Shown piece by piece: positions 27,376-36,212 of a stretch of 64,000 bases of DNA. Origin of the DNA: Trebonia sp963771985 (GTDB lineage Bacteria; Actinomycetota; Actinomycetes; Streptosporangiales; Streptosporangiaceae); the NCBI GenBank assembly GCA_963771985.1, contig CAVYVO010000004.1, positions 620,001 to 684,000 of the forward strand. Direction: 5' to 3'. The notes beneath the pieces were generated by a model. That model worked only from the letters and a program-made list of their open reading frames with translations, was not told the DNA's origin and made no database searches. How positions within the stretch are numbered: position 1 is the stretch's first letter; the number at the start of each line of letters is the position of its first letter. The position numbers and the translations under genes were made by a program.

Positions 27376-30209
27376 CGGCAACGTACGAGGTCGGCACGCT
27401 GGTCACCGCCCGCGGCCGGGAATGGGTCGTGCTGCCGCAATCGAAGGCCCCGGACTTCCTCGTGCTGCGACCGCTGGGCGGCGGTGACGACGAGGTCGCG
27501 GGCGTATTCCCGAGGCTGGAGCAGGTCAAGCCGGCGACCTTCGCGGCGCCCGATCCGGAGGACGCCGGCCCGGCCAGTAGCGCGGGCCTGCTGCGGACCG
27601 CGCTGCGGATCGGCTTCCGGGCCAGCGCCGGGCCGTTCCGCTCGCTGGCCAGGCTTGCCGTGGAGCCCCGCGCCTACCAGCTCGTCCCGCTGCTCATGGC
27701 GCTGCGGCAGGACACTGTGCGGATGCTGATCTCCGACGACGTAGGCATCGGGAAGACGATCGAGGCGGGCCTGATCGCCGCGGAACTCCTGGAGCAGGGC
27801 GACGCTGCCGGAGTGGCGGTGCTGTGCGGCCCGGCACTGGCCGAGCAGTGGCAGCGGGAGCTGCGGGCCAAGTTCGGCATTCAGGCGGAGCTGGTGCTGC
27901 CGTCGACGATCCGTCGGCTCGAACGCGGCCTGCTGCTCGGTGAGACGCTGTTCGACCGGTACCCGAACATCGTGGTCTCGACCGACTTCATCAAACGCCC
28001 GGGACTGCGGGAGCAGTTCTGGCACGGCTGCCCGGACCTGCTGATCATCGACGAGGCGCACACTTGCGTGTCCGACGGCACCGGCGGCAAATCACGGATG
28101 CTGCGGCACGAGCTCGTCACGGGCCTCGCCGCGAACGAGAACCGGCACCTGGTCCTGGTCACCGCCACCCCGCACAGCGGCAAGGAAGATGGCTTCCGCA
28201 ACCTCCTCGGCCTGCTGGAGCCGAGCTTGTCGTACGTAAGCCTGGAGACGGTCACGGGCCGCGACCTGCTGGCGCGGTACTTCGTCCAGCGCCGCCGCCG
28301 CGACATCAGGAAGTACCTGGATGAGTCCACCCCGTTCCCCGAGGACCGTCTCACCCAGGAGCGCAAGTACGCGTTGTCGCGGGAGTACAAGGAGCTGTTC
28401 GATAACGTCCTGACGTACGCCCGCGAGACGGTCCGCGACCCCGAGGGCGGCAAGCTCCGGCAGCGGGTGCGGTACTGGTCGGCCCTTGCCCTGCTGCGGG
28501 CGCTGGCCTCATCACCGCGAGCGGCCGCCGCCACCCTGACCACGAGGGCGGACAACCTGGATGCCGAGGACGTGAGCGAGGCCGACCGGCTCGGCCGTTC
28601 CGCCGTCCTCGACCTGCCCGACGAGGAGACCGTCGAGTCCGCCGACGCGACGCCCGGCGCGGACGCCGACACGTCGGACGGGGACACGCCGCACCGGCGG
28701 CGGCTGCGCCGGTTCGCCTCCCGCGCCCGGCAGCTCGAAGGCGCCGGCGACAAGAAGCTCCAGCTGATCGAGCAGACCACGAAGGAGCTGCTGCTCGAGG
28801 GGTTCAACCCGGTGATTTTCTGCCGCTTCATCGACACTGCCGAGTACGTCGCCGAGCACCTGTCCAAGCGCCTGGGCAACGGCTACGCGGTCGCCGCCGT
28901 CACAGGCACGTTGCCGCCGGACGAGCGTGTCGCGCGGATCGACAGCCTAACCAGGGACGAAACCAAGCGCCCCGTCCTGGTGGCGACCGACTGCCTGTCG
29001 GAGGGCGTGAACCTGCAAGAACACTTCCAGGCCGTCGTCCACTACGACCTCGCCTGGAACCCGACCCGCCACGAACAGCGCGAGGGCCGCGTGGACCGGT
29101 TCGGCCAGCAGTATCGCGTGGTGCGGGCTGTCACGATCTACGGCGCGGACAACGGCATCGACGGCATCGTCCTGAACGTGCTACTCCGCAAGCACGAGCA
29201 GATCCGCAAGGCCCTTGGCATCTCCGTCCCGGTCCCGGACCGGTCCGACGACGTGGTCGAGGCGATCCTGGAGGGCCTGCTGCTGCGCGACGCGGCCAGT
29301 GAGCAGCTGACGTTGGACATCGGCCTGGAACGGCGCGAGGAGCTGCACAAGGAGTGGGACAGCGCCGCCGAGAAGGAGAAGCTGTCCCGCACCAAGTACG
29401 CGCAGTCCGGCATCCAGCCCGGCGAGGTCGCCCGCGAACTCGACGAGATACGCGCCAGCCTCGGCACCGCCTCCGACGTCCGCGGTTTCGCCGAGGAGGC
29501 GCTGCGCGCGCTGCGCGCGGATGTCACCTCAGTGTCCGACGGTTTCACGGCCACCACCGGCGCCCTGCCCGCCGGGTTGCAGGACGCGCTGGTCCCCGGC
29601 CACGTGGAGCCGCTGCCGTTCCGCATCGACCTGCCGGTGAAGCCGCGGGAGGCGTACCTCGACCGCACCGATACGAACGTCGCCGCGATCGCCCGCTATG
29701 TCCTGGAATCCGCTCTCGACTCGGTCACCCCGGCAGATCCCCGCGACCGCCCCGCGCGTCGCTGCGGGGTCATGCGCACCTCCGCCGTGCCTCGCCGCAC
29801 CACGCTGCTGCTAGTCCGGTTCCGCATGCACCTGGAACTCCCCGGCCGCGACGGCCCCCGCCAGCTCGTCGCCGAAGACGCCCAGGTCCTCGCCTACCGC
29901 GGCCAGCCGGCCGCCGCCGAGTGGCTGTCGCTTTCGGAGGTGGCTTCGCTGCTGGCCGCCGTACCGACCGGCAACGTCCCGCCCGATCAGGCCCGAGATT
30001 TCGCCGAACGGGCGGTGGCGTCTCTCCCGCCTCTCCTCCCCCACCTATCCGACGTGGCAGACGAGCTGGCGGTGAAACTCCGCGACGACCACATCCGCGT
30101 CCGCGAGGCCGGCGCCCAGCGCGGCATCCGCCGCCAGGTCACGGTCCGCGCCCAGAAACCCGCCGACATCCTCGGCGTCTACGTGTACCTGCCGGGCGGT
30201 GCCGCATGA
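27372..30209 (+). CDS. SNF2-type helicase (DISARM DrmD-like)
   Basis: 945 residues. GTG at 27372 overlaps the previous stop (GTGA), so translation is coupled. Motifs: I SDDVGIGKTIEAGLIAAELL, II LLIIDEAHTC, III LVTATPHSGK, then V VLVATDCLSEGVNLQ and VI HEQREGRVDRFGQ. This is the RapA/HepA branch of SNF2 ATPases, to which DrmD of class 1 DISARM belongs. Such motors translocate on double-stranded DNA. The middle (D-A-E-D-V-S-E-A-D-R) is an acidic linker. The gene runs directly into the methyltransferase (ATGA). Confidence 0.87.
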   Translation: MTATYEVGTLVTARGREWVVLPQSKAPDFLVLRPLGGGDDEVAGVFPRLEQVKPATFAAPDPEDAGPASSAGLLRTALRIGFRASAGPFRSLARLAVEPRAYQLVPLLMALRQDTVRMLISDDVGIGKTIEAGLIAAELLEQGDAAGVAVLCGPALAEQWQRELRAKFGIQAELVLPSTIRRLERGLLLGETLFDRYPNIVVSTDFIKRPGLREQFWHGCPDLLIIDEAHTCVSDGTGGKSRMLRHELVTGLAANENRHLVLVTATPHSGKEDGFRNLLGLLEPSLSYVSLETVTGRDLLARYFVQRRRRDIRKYLDESTPFPEDRLTQERKYALSREYKELFDNVLTYARETVRDPEGGKLRQRVRYWSALALLRALASSPRAAAATLTTRADNLDAEDVSEADRLGRSAVLDLPDEETVESADATPGADADTSDGDTPHRRRLRRFASRARQLEGAGDKKLQLIEQTTKELLLEGFNPVIFCRFIDTAEYVAEHLSKRLGNGYAVAAVTGTLPPDERVARIDSLTRDETKRPVLVATDCLSEGVNLQEHFQAVVHYDLAWNPTRHEQREGRVDRFGQQYRVVRAVTIYGADNGIDGIVLNVLLRKHEQIRKALGISVPVPDRSDDVVEAILEGLLLRDAASEQLTLDIGLERREELHKEWDSAAEKEKLSRTKYAQSGIQPGEVARELDEIRASLGTASDVRGFAEEALRALRADVTSVSDGFTATTGALPAGLQDALVPGHVEPLPFRIDLPVKPREAYLDRTDTNVAAIARYVLESALDSVTPADPRDRPARRCGVMRTSAVPRRTTLLLVRFRMHLELPGRDGPRQLVAEDAQVLAYRGQPAAAEWLSLSEVASLLAAVPTGNVPPDQARDFAERAVASLPPLLPHLSDVADELAVKLRDDHIRVREAGAQRGIRRQVTVRAQKPADILGVYVYLPGGAA

Positions 30210-33200
30210 CCGAGTTCAGCTCCCTCAAGATCGTCGGCGGCCTGCTGTCGTCGGACCTGCTCGGCCGGGCCTTCGCAGGCGATTCGCAGGTGCCCGGCAC
30301 GAGCCCAGAGAGCTACGGCTTGGAGCGCGGCGAGTCGGTCCGCCGCCAGGCGTCCCGGTCCTGGCCGTACCTGCTGGAGACCTGGCAGGACGAAAAGAAA
30401 CGCGACCGATGGACGCGCATCCTGCTGCGGGAACTGGGCTTCACGCAGCAGATGCCTCCGCACATCGCTTTCCGCACGCTCGGCTGGGACGTGGACCTGG
30501 ACCACCGGACTCCGCACCGCGAGGCCCGCGCGCCGCAGTCGGTGATGCAGGAGTCTTTGAATCGAGACGACACGCGGCTGTGGGGCATCCTGTGTAACGG
30601 GGTTACGCTGCGGCTGCTGCGCGACTCCGCGACGCTGGTCGGCTCCTCGTACGTCGAGTTCGACCTCAAGGCAATCTTCGACGGTGAGCTGTTCTCTGAC
30701 TTCGTGCTGTTGTACCTGGCCTGCCACGAGTCCCGCTTCGCCGTCCAGGGCGAAGGCGGCCCCGAGTCGTGCTACCTGGAACAGTGGCGCGCCTTCGCCG
30801 CCGCCCAAGGCGAGCGCGCCCTCGACCAGCTCCGTACCGGCGTCACCCAGGCGATCTCGATCCTCGGCACCGGCTTCATCTCCCACCCTGGCAACCCGCA
30901 ACTGCGGCTACGCCTCGCCAACGACGAGCTGCGCCTGGACGACCTCAACCGCGCGCTGCTCCGCCTGGTGTACCGCATCCTCTTCTGGTTCGTCGCCGAA
31001 GACCGCGATGCGCTGCTGCAGCCAGACCCCGACGTTTCCGCGGAAACGTCTCACGCAATTGCGTCGGGCGTTTCCGCGGAAACGCGGGCGCGCCTCCGCG
31101 AGGCCCGCGACCGCTACCACCACTACTTCTCCGCGGGCCGGCTGCGCCACCTAGCGCGCCACCAGCGCGGCACTCGCCACACCGACCTCTTCGAGGCTGT
31201 CCAGCTCGTCTTCGACGGCCTGGGCTCCGAAGGCGGCGTCCCCGAGCTGGCCCTTCCGGGCATTGGCGGCATCTTCGAGTCCCGCCGCGACGACGGCACC
31301 GCCCTAGCCTTGGACGAGCCTCTGGCAGGCGCCCGCCTGTCCAACGAGGCCCTCGTCGGCGCGATCCGCGCCCTGTCCCTGGTCAAGCCCCGCGACGGCG
31401 GCCCGATGCGCCGCGTCGACTTCGGCAACCTCGGCGCGGAGGAGCTAGGCAGCGTCTACGAGTCCCTGCTGGAGCTGATCCCCCACTACGATCCCGACAA
31501 TCGCTCCTACACGCTCACGGTGCTCCCCGGCAACGAGCGCAAGGAGTCGGGCTCCTACTACACGCCCACCTCCCTGGTGGAATGCCTCCTCGACTCCGCC
31601 CTAGATCCCCTGCTCGACGAGGCGACAGCCCACGGCACCGCCGAAGAGAAGGTCGCGGCGTTGCTTGCCTTGACCGTCTGCGACCCCGCCTGCGGCTCCG
31701 GCCACTTCCTGGTAGCAGCAGCCCGCCGCATCGCCAAGCGCATTGCCGCCGAAGAAACCGGCGAATCCGAGCCTCCCGAGCCCGAGATCCGCAGGGCCCT
31801 CCGCCGCGTGGTAGGCCGCTGCATCTACGGCGTAGACGTCAACCCCATGGCAGCAGAGCTGGCTAAGGTCTCCCTCTGGTTGGAAGCCCTAGAACCCGGC
31901 AAGCCCCTCTCTTATCTGGACCAGAACATCCGCGTCGGCAACTCCCTCCTCGGCGTCACCCCCGCACTGCTGGCCGATGGCCTCCCTGACGCCGCCTTCA
32001 CCCCCATCGAAGGCGACGATCGCAAGGTCTGCGCGGCTCTGAAGAAGCAGAACGCCGCCGAACGCCAGGGCCAGCATGATCTCTTCTCCCAATCCGGCAT
32101 CCCTGTATCGAACGTTGTTCTGTCCAAGCGCTCCGCCGAGATCACCCACACTCTCCCGGAGAGCCTGGAAGACCTCCACATCCATCAGCAACGCCAGGCC
32201 GAACAACTAGCGGCATCTTCGGAACGCCGCATCCAGAAGCTCCTGGCCGACGCTTGGTGCGCAGCATTCGTCCAGCGCAAGACGGACGTGACTCGCTCCA
32301 TCGCTATCACTCACGCCGTCCTTGAGAACTTCGGCACCGACGACGGCTCGCTAAACCTTGCCGCCGCAGAGCGCCTAGTAACCGAACTCATCCGCCAGTA
32401 CCGCTTCTTCCACTGGCACGTGGAGTTCCCCCACATCTTCCGCGTAGGCAACGGCACCACCGACCTCGACCCGAAGGCCGGCTGGTCGGGCGGCTTCTCC
32501 TGTGTAATAGGCAATCCTCCATGGGAACAAGTCCAGCTCGATCCACGAGAATTCTTCGCTTCCCGTTGCCCAGCGATCGCAAATGCCAAAAATATGACGG
32601 ACCGCGATGCCCGAATCGCCAGCCTTGCAGACGACGATGCGCCACTATACGCGGAATACAAAGCAGAACAACGAATCAATGACGGAATCAAACACTTCGT
32701 CCATGAATCCAACCGCTTCCCCCTCACGAGTTATGGCCGCCTAAACACCTACTCTCTTTTTGCCGAGACGAGCAGGACCATCATATGTGCCACAGGCCGC
32801 TCCGGGCTAGTACTTCCAACAGGGATTGCGACAGATTCGTTCAACCGGCATTTCTTCGGAGATCTTGTTCGCAACAGTAAGCTCGCGTCGTTCCTGGGCT
32901 TCGAGAACGAGGCCTTCTTGCTCAGCCGGGCAGTCCATCATTTTGTTAAGTTCTGCATTCTGACCACATGCGGGCGAGCGACAAAAGTGCATCTCGCCGA
33001 GTTCGCTTTCGATGTACGATATATGCGTGACCTTGCTGCACGCAAATTCGCTATGCCGCCCGACGAGATCCTTCTGGTCAACCCCAACAGCGGAACGGCT
33101 CCTGTCTTTCGCTCCCGACGGGACGCTGAGGTTACCATAGGAATCTACAGGAGAGTTCCCGTTCTATGGAGAGAACAGCCAGAGGAAAATTCATGGGGCC

Positions 33201-34111
33201 TCTCGTTCCAGCTTATGTTTATGATGAACACGGATTCCGGGTTGTTCCGAACTAGTAATGAAGACTCTACACTACCGCTCTACGAAGCAAAGATGATATA
33301 CCATTTCGATCATCGATACGGAACCTACGAAGAGCAAACCGAGTCCCAAGCAAATATGGGCACCCTACCTCGCCTTACCCTTGAACAGAAGAACGACCCG
33401 AATTGCGTCGTAGAGCCACGATACTGGGTGGATCGTACAGAAGTTTTTAAACGTCTTGCACGCCGCAGCTGGGATAGAGATTGGTTGTTTGGATGGAGGG
33501 ACGTCACTAACGCTACAAATGAACGCACGATGATCTGCAGCGTTTTGCCGCGATCCGCCGTCGGGCACACTAATCCGCTTATGTTCTCTACGTCACAGCG
33601 CCTACCGTGCCTGTACGCCAACCTAGCTTCGTTTGTTCTCGATTACGTAGCCCGCCAGAAGATGGCCGGCACGCATCTAACCTTTGGCTTCGTGACGCAA
33701 TGGCCCGTACTTCAGCCCAGCGCCTACGACGAAGACTGGCTACGCTCGTTCATCGAGTCGCGCGTCCTCGAGCTCACCTATACCACGTGGGACATCGAGC
33801 CATTCGCGCGAGACGTAGGCGACGATGGTCCACCATTCCGCTGGGATGAAGAGCGCCGCTTCGCGATGCGGGCCGAACTCAACGCCGCGTTCTTCCACCT
33901 CTACGGCATCGACCGCGACGAGGTGGACTACATCATGGAGACGTTCCCGATCGTCAAGCGCAAGGACATCCAGCAGCACGGCGCTTTCCGCACCAAGAAC
34001 CTGATCCTCCAGATCTACGATGCGATGGCCGAGGCCACTCGCACCGGCAACCCCTACCAGACGATCCTCGACCCATCCCCAGGCGAAGGCCCTCGCCACC
34101 CCGCACGCTGA
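30206..34111 (+). CDS. Adenine-specific DNA methyltransferase, Eco57I/PglX-like (DISARM DrmMI-like)
   Basis: 1301 residues; ATG overlaps the SNF2 stop. Motif I is TVCDPACGSGHFLVAAARR (about residue 490), with IYGVDVNPMAAELAKVSLWL next, and the N6-adenine catalytic motif NPPWEQ at residue 770. The remainder is a large target-recognition region. The first half is typically GC-rich; from about 32560 to 33700 the composition drops to near half G+C with AT-ending codons, then rises again, so the recognition part looks exchanged. In DISARM and BREX such enzymes mark self DNA. No nuclease motif was seen. Two GTTTCCGCGGAAAC palindromes lie inside at 31031-31085. Confidence 0.88.
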   Translation: MTEFSSLKIVGGLLSSDLLGRAFAGDSQVPGTSPESYGLERGESVRRQASRSWPYLLETWQDEKKRDRWTRILLRELGFTQQMPPHIAFRTLGWDVDLDHRTPHREARAPQSVMQESLNRDDTRLWGILCNGVTLRLLRDSATLVGSSYVEFDLKAIFDGELFSDFVLLYLACHESRFAVQGEGGPESCYLEQWRAFAAAQGERALDQLRTGVTQAISILGTGFISHPGNPQLRLRLANDELRLDDLNRALLRLVYRILFWFVAEDRDALLQPDPDVSAETSHAIASGVSAETRARLREARDRYHHYFSAGRLRHLARHQRGTRHTDLFEAVQLVFDGLGSEGGVPELALPGIGGIFESRRDDGTALALDEPLAGARLSNEALVGAIRALSLVKPRDGGPMRRVDFGNLGAEELGSVYESLLELIPHYDPDNRSYTLTVLPGNERKESGSYYTPTSLVECLLDSALDPLLDEATAHGTAEEKVAALLALTVCDPACGSGHFLVAAARRIAKRIAAEETGESEPPEPEIRRALRRVVGRCIYGVDVNPMAAELAKVSLWLEALEPGKPLSYLDQNIRVGNSLLGVTPALLADGLPDAAFTPIEGDDRKVCAALKKQNAAERQGQHDLFSQSGIPVSNVVLSKRSAEITHTLPESLEDLHIHQQRQAEQLAASSERRIQKLLADAWCAAFVQRKTDVTRSIAITHAVLENFGTDDGSLNLAAAERLVTELIRQYRFFHWHVEFPHIFRVGNGTTDLDPKAGWSGGFSCVIGNPPWEQVQLDPREFFASRCPAIANAKNMTDRDARIASLADDDAPLYAEYKAEQRINDGIKHFVHESNRFPLTSYGRLNTYSLFAETSRTIICATGRSGLVLPTGIATDSFNRHFFGDLVRNSKLASFLGFENEAFLLSRAVHHFVKFCILTTCGRATKVHLAEFAFDVRYMRDLAARKFAMPPDEILLVNPNSGTAPVFRSRRDAEVTIGIYRRVPVLWREQPEENSWGLSFQLMFMMNTDSGLFRTSNEDSTLPLYEAKMIYHFDHRYGTYEEQTESQANMGTLPRLTLEQKNDPNCVVEPRYWVDRTEVFKRLARRSWDRDWLFGWRDVTNATNERTMICSVLPRSAVGHTNPLMFSTSQRLPCLYANLASFVLDYVARQKMAGTHLTFGFVTQWPVLQPSAYDEDWLRSFIESRVLELTYTTWDIEPFARDVGDDGPPFRWDEERRFAMRAELNAAFFHLYGIDRDEVDYIMETFPIVKRKDIQQHGAFRTKNLILQIYDAMAEATRTGNPYQTILDPSPGEGPRHPAR
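31031..31085. repeat. Two GTTTCCGCGGAAAC palindromes inside the methyltransferase gene
   Basis: A 20-bp perfect palindrome (31031-31050) and an 18-bp one (31068-31085) share the core GTTTCCGCGGAAAC; between them is ACGCAATTGCGT, also a palindrome. In frame they encode DVSAETSHAIASGVSAETR, a short insertion-like duplication (VSAET twice). Confidence 0.75.
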
Positions 34112-34232
34112 TCCCACACGGCCTACAAGCCGACCGTCTCCTCAGTCCAGTATTCCTATTCTGGTACGTTCTGATCCGCTGTTCTATTTTCGCGACAGCC
34201 CCACCAACCGTAAACTGACTCAAGGGTAACTT

Positions 34233-35537
34233 TCAGGACAGCCTGTCGATGCCCGCAATATAGGCCAGAGGCGACCGATTGCTTGCACGCTTTCCTTTCC
34301 ACGCCTTAAGTATTTCAGCTGGAGCCTTCGCGACTAGAACAGCACCTTCTGCGAGCGCTCCGGCAAGCAGGACGTGCCACAAATCCAAGCCGCTAAAAAC
34401 GGTCGCGCTAACTGACGAGAAGATTGCAGCAGATGAAGGTGCAACAATTCCAGTAAATGCATCTTCATACGAAGCCATCAAATCATCACGCGCCTTCACA
34501 AGCTCAGGCAATACTTTCGATGATACAGTCCGGGAAATTCGTTTTTCGTATTCATCCCCAGGCGTAACGTCCTCAATCTCACCGGACAGCATCTCCAAGT
34601 AGGAATGGAATCGGGAAAGCAGCCTTTCGTTGCGGAGTCGGTATGCTAGCAGTTCATCCATATCCACTAGGTTAAGCGCGTCATCAGGAATGAATCGATC
34701 CAATATCTCAAGAGCGAAGGATTGCTTTGGAAATCTTAGGGGCATATCAATAGAAAGCGCCCTCTTCAACTCCGGTTGCGTGTCGATTGCACTCAGAGAG
34801 CGGCCCACCTTAAGCCTGAGCATGGAATCATGAACAAGGCTATCACTATAAGGGACACAGCCATACAAGGCCGCAGTCACCAGGCACTCGTTTACCCGAA
34901 GGCTCGATGCATGCATGAACGGAAATGTGTAAGCGGGAAGTTCAATGTGAGGGTTGCCGCCTATTACATATCGGTAGCCTCTTCTTTCCAGGAACAGGCG
35001 GATGGCAGACTCGGGATCAAGATTCTTACCGCTCCATCGAAATTCTGCGAATTTCCTGACATTTTCATTTGTTATACGGCTAAGATCGCCACTCGCGTTG
35101 ATGATTGCCTGGAGTGAAATTGCCTCTGAAAATGTCCCCGCTCCCGGATACAGAGTCTCCAGGAGCATCGGAGGAATCCGGTCCCGGAGGATACTCCAGG
35201 TGTCGGCGCTATGAGCTATGGCCAATCTGCAGAATTCATCTTCGCTGATGTCATTGATGACATTGACGGTCAAGAGCTCATTGTAATCGCGGGAAATGTT
35301 AGTGGCATCTGCGATTTGTATGAACCCTTCACTTGCCAGGAGATTATAATCCTGTTCAATTTGATCAGCCTCAGCGCTCATACTGGAATCTACTATCTTA
35401 TCGCGAGTAATGGCCGCCCTGATGAACCACGGCTCAGAGTCAAGGAAGTAAAGAGTGTCAAAGAGTAGGGCAGCTTTTCTTAGGGTTGATTTTCTAAGCG
35501 AGCGCGAGTACGGATAATACATTGCCGTTAGCGCCAC
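34233..35537 (-). CDS. AT-rich orphan protein with C-terminal hydrophobic segments
   Basis: 434 residues. GTG at 35537 sits after AGGAGA; an ATG five codons later is an alternative. I do not recognise the family. It opens LTAMYYPYSRSLRKSTLRKA, then LLFDTLYFLDSEPWF; the middle is helical and charged; residues about 365-410 (SSAAIFSSVSATVFSGLD, WHVLLAGALAEGAVLVAKAP) could form one or two membrane helices. Its composition is clearly lower in G+C than its neighbours, a sign of transfer. It lies between the helicase/methyltransferase operon and mcrBC, on the opposite strand, 121 bases from the former. A role in the defence island is plausible from place only. Confidence 0.75.
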   Translation of the reverse strand: MALTAMYYPYSRSLRKSTLRKAALLFDTLYFLDSEPWFIRAAITRDKIVDSSMSAEADQIEQDYNLLASEGFIQIADATNISRDYNELLTVNVINDISEDEFCRLAIAHSADTWSILRDRIPPMLLETLYPGAGTFSEAISLQAIINASGDLSRITNENVRKFAEFRWSGKNLDPESAIRLFLERRGYRYVIGGNPHIELPAYTFPFMHASSLRVNECLVTAALYGCVPYSDSLVHDSMLRLKVGRSLSAIDTQPELKRALSIDMPLRFPKQSFALEILDRFIPDDALNLVDMDELLAYRLRNERLLSRFHSYLEMLSGEIEDVTPGDEYEKRISRTVSSKVLPELVKARDDLMASYEDAFTGIVAPSSAAIFSSVSATVFSGLDLWHVLLAGALAEGAVLVAKAPAEILKAWKGKRASNRSPLAYIAGIDRLS

Positions 35538-36152
35538 GACTTCTCCTCGCGATTATTCTAGTTCCAAACCTGCCTGCCTTAGGAGTCTACCCTGTTATGG
35601 ACCGTCGACCTCGGCAGGAACTCCGACGATCTGCAGCAGCTCCAACCGCGCAGGGCCCGGTCAAGGAGCTGACGGACGTCGGGACCACTGTCTACACCGA
35701 GGTTCGACTTCAACAAGGAGATTGCCGAGGTCGCCAAGGACGACACGATCAGCTCATCCGTGAATTCCTTTTGAAGATCGACTAGTCTGACGCCATCCAA
35801 CTTAGGTGATCAATCACGACAGGTACACCGGCCGCAGTCTCTGTACCGAAATCGGTTGTGTCAGTGCGCTCGGCAAGACCGCTCTGCCCACCGAACCCGC
35901 TGGAGAACGCACCACTAGCCCTCACCGGCGATGTCGTCGCAGCCGAAGATGTGATAAGCGCATCAGGGCGTGGGTACGGTCGGTACTGCGCATGGCGTCT
36001 GGCCAGAACTGCTGCGCTAGCCCGCGCCTCGGGATCTCCTACAGCAGAGCGATGGTTCCGCTACAGATTTGCAACCGGAAGCTCCAATGGCTGCCTTTGC
36101 GCGCCCCATGTCAGGCCTGAGGTTCGGCTGGAACCGTCATCGCTACGAGGAA
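35538..36152. other. Gene-poor stretch with unrecognised fragments
   Basis: About 615 bases before the mcrBC promoter. Short plus-strand pieces have coding character (for example RFDFNKEIAEVAKDDTI at about 35703 and a 100-codon frame from 35858 to 36160) but none has a start with a ribosome site or a family I know. A TAGAAT box near 35555 on the minus strand may serve the orphan gene. I read this as remnants of lost genes. Confidence 0.4.
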
Positions 36153-36201
36153 GGGCATAAGATTTTCACGCTAAGTCGCGAATGCACGTCAGAGCGGGAG
36201 G
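36153..36201 (+). promoter_or_regulatory. Promoter/leader of mcrBC, matching that at 22177
   Basis: GGGCATAAGAT contains TAAGAT (36158-36163), then CTAAGTCGC at 36171-36179. The segment aligns with 22177-22222 at roughly four in five positions. GGGAGGG at the end provides the ribosome site for the McrB ATG at 36213. Confidence 0.7.
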
Positions 36202-36212
36202 GCGCGCAGGCC

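Noticed and set aside
31050..31068. ACGCAATTGCGT as an operator
   Set aside because: It lies inside the methylase coding frame between two repeat palindromes, so a repeat origin is the simpler reading.
30206..34111. Methyltransferase as a stand-alone type IIG restriction enzyme
   Set aside because: The Eco57I-like layout suggested it, but I saw no N-terminal PD-(D/E)xK motif, and the overlapping helicase genes favour a DISARM-like role.
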